DNA of 6,421 nucleotides from MD308 sp051888795. Its GTDB lineage: Bacteria; Bacillota; Clostridia; Lachnospirales; Lachnospiraceae. A program made the translations under genes and the position numbers. Every line of letters begins with the position of its first letter. The first letter of the stretch is position 1. The notes under the pieces are model-generated. The model did no database searches, was not told the DNA's origin, and saw only the letters and a program-made list of their open reading frames with translations. The stretch spans positions 1-6,421 of the forward strand of contig JBJFCD010000294.1 in NCBI GenBank assembly GCA_051888795.1. The letters are read 5' to 3'. Positions 4,155-6,421 of the stretch are shown here, piece after piece.

Positions 4155-6098
4155 CTATAGAATAAGATCATCTTTTTTCCCGTAATCTTTCAAACTATAT
4201 GCTTCTATCACATTTCCTCTGATTACATACAGCATTTCTCCGATATACACGCCTCGGGTTCCCCACATGGAACTTCCATTTACTTCCTCTGCCATTTTAC
4301 ACTGGAATCCTTCTTTTTCATCATACGCGAAAATATAATATTTCTCTCCGCCTTCTGTGTTTGCAGAAAATCCAATCAGATTCTTTTCCACATCAATCAA
4401 CACTGCTTTATAGTCATAAAATACATCTGTGCTATAGGCATTTTTTAATATATATTTATTTTCTTCTTTAACATCAGTTTTATCTGAAATGTCAAACATA
4501 CTGATTTTTACTCCTTCGGTAACCTGAGATTCTTCGTCTACATCCATTCCGATTCCAAGAAGTTTTCCATCTCCATAAAAGTGCAAATACTCAGAAAATC
4601 CAGGTATTTTAAGCTTTCCTATAATTTCTGGATTTTCCGGTTCAGACAAATCTACGGAAAACAGTGGATCCACCTGTCGAAAAGTAACAAAATATCCGGT
4701 ATCTCTGATAAATCTTGCTGAATAGATTTCTTCACCTTTTGCTACATTTTTAATAGAACCGACAATTTCCATGTCCTTATCCAGTACATAGACGGCGTTT
4801 GCCTCGTCGTCTGTTGCCACAATACGAAGATATCCATTGTACTCGTCTATGGAAAATGAATCATTTAAATAACCTTTTACACTTCCTGTTTTAGCTTTTG
4901 TAAATGTTCCTTCCCCATATCCCAGCTTGCGTATTTTTGTCTGTACAGACTCTCCGTCGTCACTCCATTCCGTCTCATAGTAATAAATATTATTGATACT
5001 CACATATAATTCTCCGCCATTAGTAAATATCGCTTTACTGTCGGAAATTTCCGATGGGCTGTCAAGACTGACTGCCGTAACCACTTCATACATACATCCT
5101 CGTGAAGATAGTGGAAGCAGAATATCCTTTTCCTTTATGAGGCTGTCACCGGCCATCGGTACATATGTTTCCGGTCTGTCTTTCTTTACATCATTCTGGA
5201 TGTAATATTCACTAAAAAGATACAGATAACCATCCGAAAATCTTGATGATGTGTACATTCCGCTTTGAGAAATGCTACCTAGTTTTTTCGGTTTTTCCGG
5301 TGAAGAGATATCATATGTGATTGCCTGGATCTTTTCCGTTTCGGACGAATACATTTCCTCTCCGCTTTCTGTTCTCTCGCTCACAATCACAATCATTTTT
5401 TTCTCATCCGTAATCAGATAAAATTCTTCCGCGTTTTCATCTTCCGCAATGCTAATGCTTCCTCTCTTTTTCAGTTCTTTCTCAGTATCTACAACAGAAA
5501 TTTCCTTTCCATTTTCTTTCATCACATACAGATATCTTCCATCTGTTTTTACGATATCTGCCTCATCAATACCAGCTTCTCTGAGATTTGTCTCAGAATA
5601 ATCTCCGGACACTGCACCAGCTTCATCTGACAAATCTGTGTTCTCAACGGAACTTTCCATCTTTGCTCCGCTGCTCAACGAACTACTCTCTATCACATGA
5701 TAAAGACTTCCACTGTCATATCCTCTCTCTTTTTGCTGTTTTTCAATATAAGCATAGACTTCCGAATAGTCATCTTTTACTTCATCTGTTTTTCCTTCGT
5801 CATCACTTACATCCTTATTGCTTCCTTCCAGAGTCTCATTGCTTACTGTCTCAGAGCTGTCTGTCATTGAATTTTTCCCCAAGTCTGACATATTATATAA
5901 CAATGCTCCAACCGCAAACACCACACAGGCCGCCGCAAGACTTGCAAATCTATAACGCGCTTTTCGTTTAACATTTTCTTTTTTAGCCTTTGCCTCCAGC
6001 ATTTTTTCGATTTCTTCCGGTTTAAGGCTTTCCGGCACTTTTATATCTTCCGTGCTATCTTTAATCTGTTTTAGAATATCCTGTTCTCTTTTTTCCAT
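4155..6098 (-). CDS. Membrane-anchored beta-propeller domain protein, putative sigma regulator
   Basis: A 647-residue single-pass membrane protein. Residues 1-50 are charged and cytoplasmic, with the VPESLKPEEIEKML segment seen at the N-terminus of many clostridial anti-sigma-like membrane proteins. Residues about 51-70 form a transmembrane helix preceded by a Lys/Arg-rich stretch, so the rest should be outside. A Ser/Glu/Asp-rich linker (71-165) leads to the C-terminal propeller (about 166-647), recognised by ETNLREAGIDEADIVKTDG at its start, FRQVDPLFSVDLSEPENP followed by IPGFSEYLHFYG in the middle, and YVIRGNVIEAY near the end. These are hallmarks of the Firmicute and archaeal secreted beta-propeller family (PF09826/COG4880 type); the assignment is from memory of the motifs. 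No ligand is known. The gene lies 16 bases after the sigma factor gene, with AAAGGGG seven bases before the ATG, so the two are almost certainly co-transcribed. Stop is TAG. Confidence 0.92.
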   Translation of the reverse strand: MEKREQDILKQIKDSTEDIKVPESLKPEEIEKMLEAKAKKENVKRKARYRFASLAAACVVFAVGALLYNMSDLGKNSMTDSSETVSNETLEGSNKDVSDDEGKTDEVKDDYSEVYAYIEKQQKERGYDSGSLYHVIESSSLSSGAKMESSVENTDLSDEAGAVSGDYSETNLREAGIDEADIVKTDGRYLYVMKENGKEISVVDTEKELKKRGSISIAEDENAEEFYLITDEKKMIVIVSERTESGEEMYSSETEKIQAITYDISSPEKPKKLGSISQSGMYTSSRFSDGYLYLFSEYYIQNDVKKDRPETYVPMAGDSLIKEKDILLPLSSRGCMYEVVTAVSLDSPSEISDSKAIFTNGGELYVSINNIYYYETEWSDDGESVQTKIRKLGYGEGTFTKAKTGSVKGYLNDSFSIDEYNGYLRIVATDDEANAVYVLDKDMEIVGSIKNVAKGEEIYSARFIRDTGYFVTFRQVDPLFSVDLSEPENPEIIGKLKIPGFSEYLHFYGDGKLLGIGMDVDEESQVTEGVKISMFDISDKTDVKEENKYILKNAYSTDVFYDYKAVLIDVEKNLIGFSANTEGGEKYYIFAYDEKEGFQCKMAEEVNGSSMWGTRGVYIGEMLYVIRGNVIEAYSLKDYGKKDDLIL

Positions 6099-6105
6099 AA
6101 AGATA

Positions 6106-6112
6106 CCCCTTT
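6106..6112 (-). promoter_or_regulatory. Ribosome binding site of the beta-propeller gene
   Basis: Minus strand AAAGGGG lies seven bases before the ATG at 6098 and directly after the sigma gene's stop (6115-6117). This placement suggests efficient reinitiation after the sigma factor is translated. Confidence 0.7.
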
Positions 6113-6114
6113 CT

Positions 6115-6421
6115 TTACTGCAATACGCATTCCATCTTGCTCAGCGCCCGTTTTCTTTTGGAGCGCACAGTGTTAGCATTGCATTTTAACATTTCTGCAA
6201 TCTCTTTACTGTTATAACCGCCGAAAACTGACAACGCTACTATTTCCTGTTCTTCCTCAGACAGAATAAAAAACGCTTTCCGAACATCTAATGCCAGACT
6301 ATAATCAGGCTGCACCCCCAAATCATTCCAGAGCTCTTCTGTCTCTTTGCTTTCCGACTTCTGACGCTTATCATTCTCTTTCAGTTTTTTCTTGCAAACA
6401 TTAGAAAGGATGGTAAACATC
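6115..6421 (-). CDS. RNA polymerase sigma factor, sigma-70/ECF-like, 5' end missing
   Basis: Only the C-terminal 101 or so residues are in the window; the reading frame runs off the right edge. The visible part begins with FTILSNVCKKKLKE, which matches the end of sigma region 2 (compare WLFTIARNLCIDHLR), so the Met seen at the edge is internal, not the start. After a charged linker comes region 4 (about 44-100 of the fragment): a helix, then the helix-turn-helix YNSKEIAEMLKCNANTVRSKRKRALSKM, which binds the -35 element of target promoters. The position usually held by Gly before Thr-Val is Asn here, a mild deviation. It is first in an operon with the membrane beta-propeller protein. The promoters it recognises cannot be told from this window; the two promoters seen here look like housekeeping-sigma sites. 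Confidence 0.85.
   Translation of the reverse strand, partial: MFTILSNVCKKKLKENDKRQKSESKETEELWNDLGVQPDYSLALDVRKAFFILSEEEQEIVALSVFGGYNSKEIAEMLKCNANTVRSKRKRALSKMECVLQ

Overview
The window is AT-rich with AAA/GAA/AGA/ATT-heavy codon use, and every convincing gene lies on the minus strand. This, together with AGGAGG-type ribosome binding sites, canonical TTGACA promoters and the protein families present (a membrane-anchored beta-propeller protein next to a sigma factor, and a large TPR/low-complexity/AAA protein), points to a low-GC Gram-positive anaerobe of the Clostridia, most likely a gut Lachnospiraceae member. The taxonomic placement is inference from style and was not searched.

Read in the direction of transcription (right to left), the window opens with the 3' two-thirds or so of a sigma-70-family (ECF-like) sigma factor gene (6115 to the window edge). 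Sixteen bases later comes a 647-residue single-pass membrane protein with a short cytoplasmic N-terminus and a large extracytoplasmic beta-propeller domain (4155-6098). The tight spacing suggests a sigma/membrane-regulator operon in which the propeller protein senses something outside the cell and its N-terminus restrains the sigma factor; that pairing is inference.

The 984-base gap between the propeller gene and the next long gene is not empty. It holds what looks like a complete, separate transcription unit: a consensus extended -10 promoter (4040-4068), a strong Shine-Dalgarno (3992-3999), an ATG opening a 29-codon reading frame (3893-3982), a stretch that reads as protein only by changing frame several times and ends in a 46-residue open segment (3559-3699), and an intrinsic terminator (3401-3442). 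It is either a decayed gene that kept its expression signals or a transcript whose function is RNA or a short peptide. No family was recognised.

Below the terminator, a second consensus promoter (3262-3290) with a dyad over the expected start site drives the largest gene (21-3161), a roughly 1046-residue protein with an N-terminal TPR-like helical domain, two very acidic regions, a very long Ala/Glu/Arg helix, a five-residue-periodic acidic/Phe repeat and a C-terminal AAA domain resembling the CbxX/SpoVK/EccA group. That AAA domain keeps its P-loop but has lost the usual Walker B and arginine-finger residues. The TPR-plus-CbxX layout recalls EccA of type VII secretion, here pulled apart by about 580 low-complexity residues. 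This protein and the small transcription unit beside it are the two items most worth following up.
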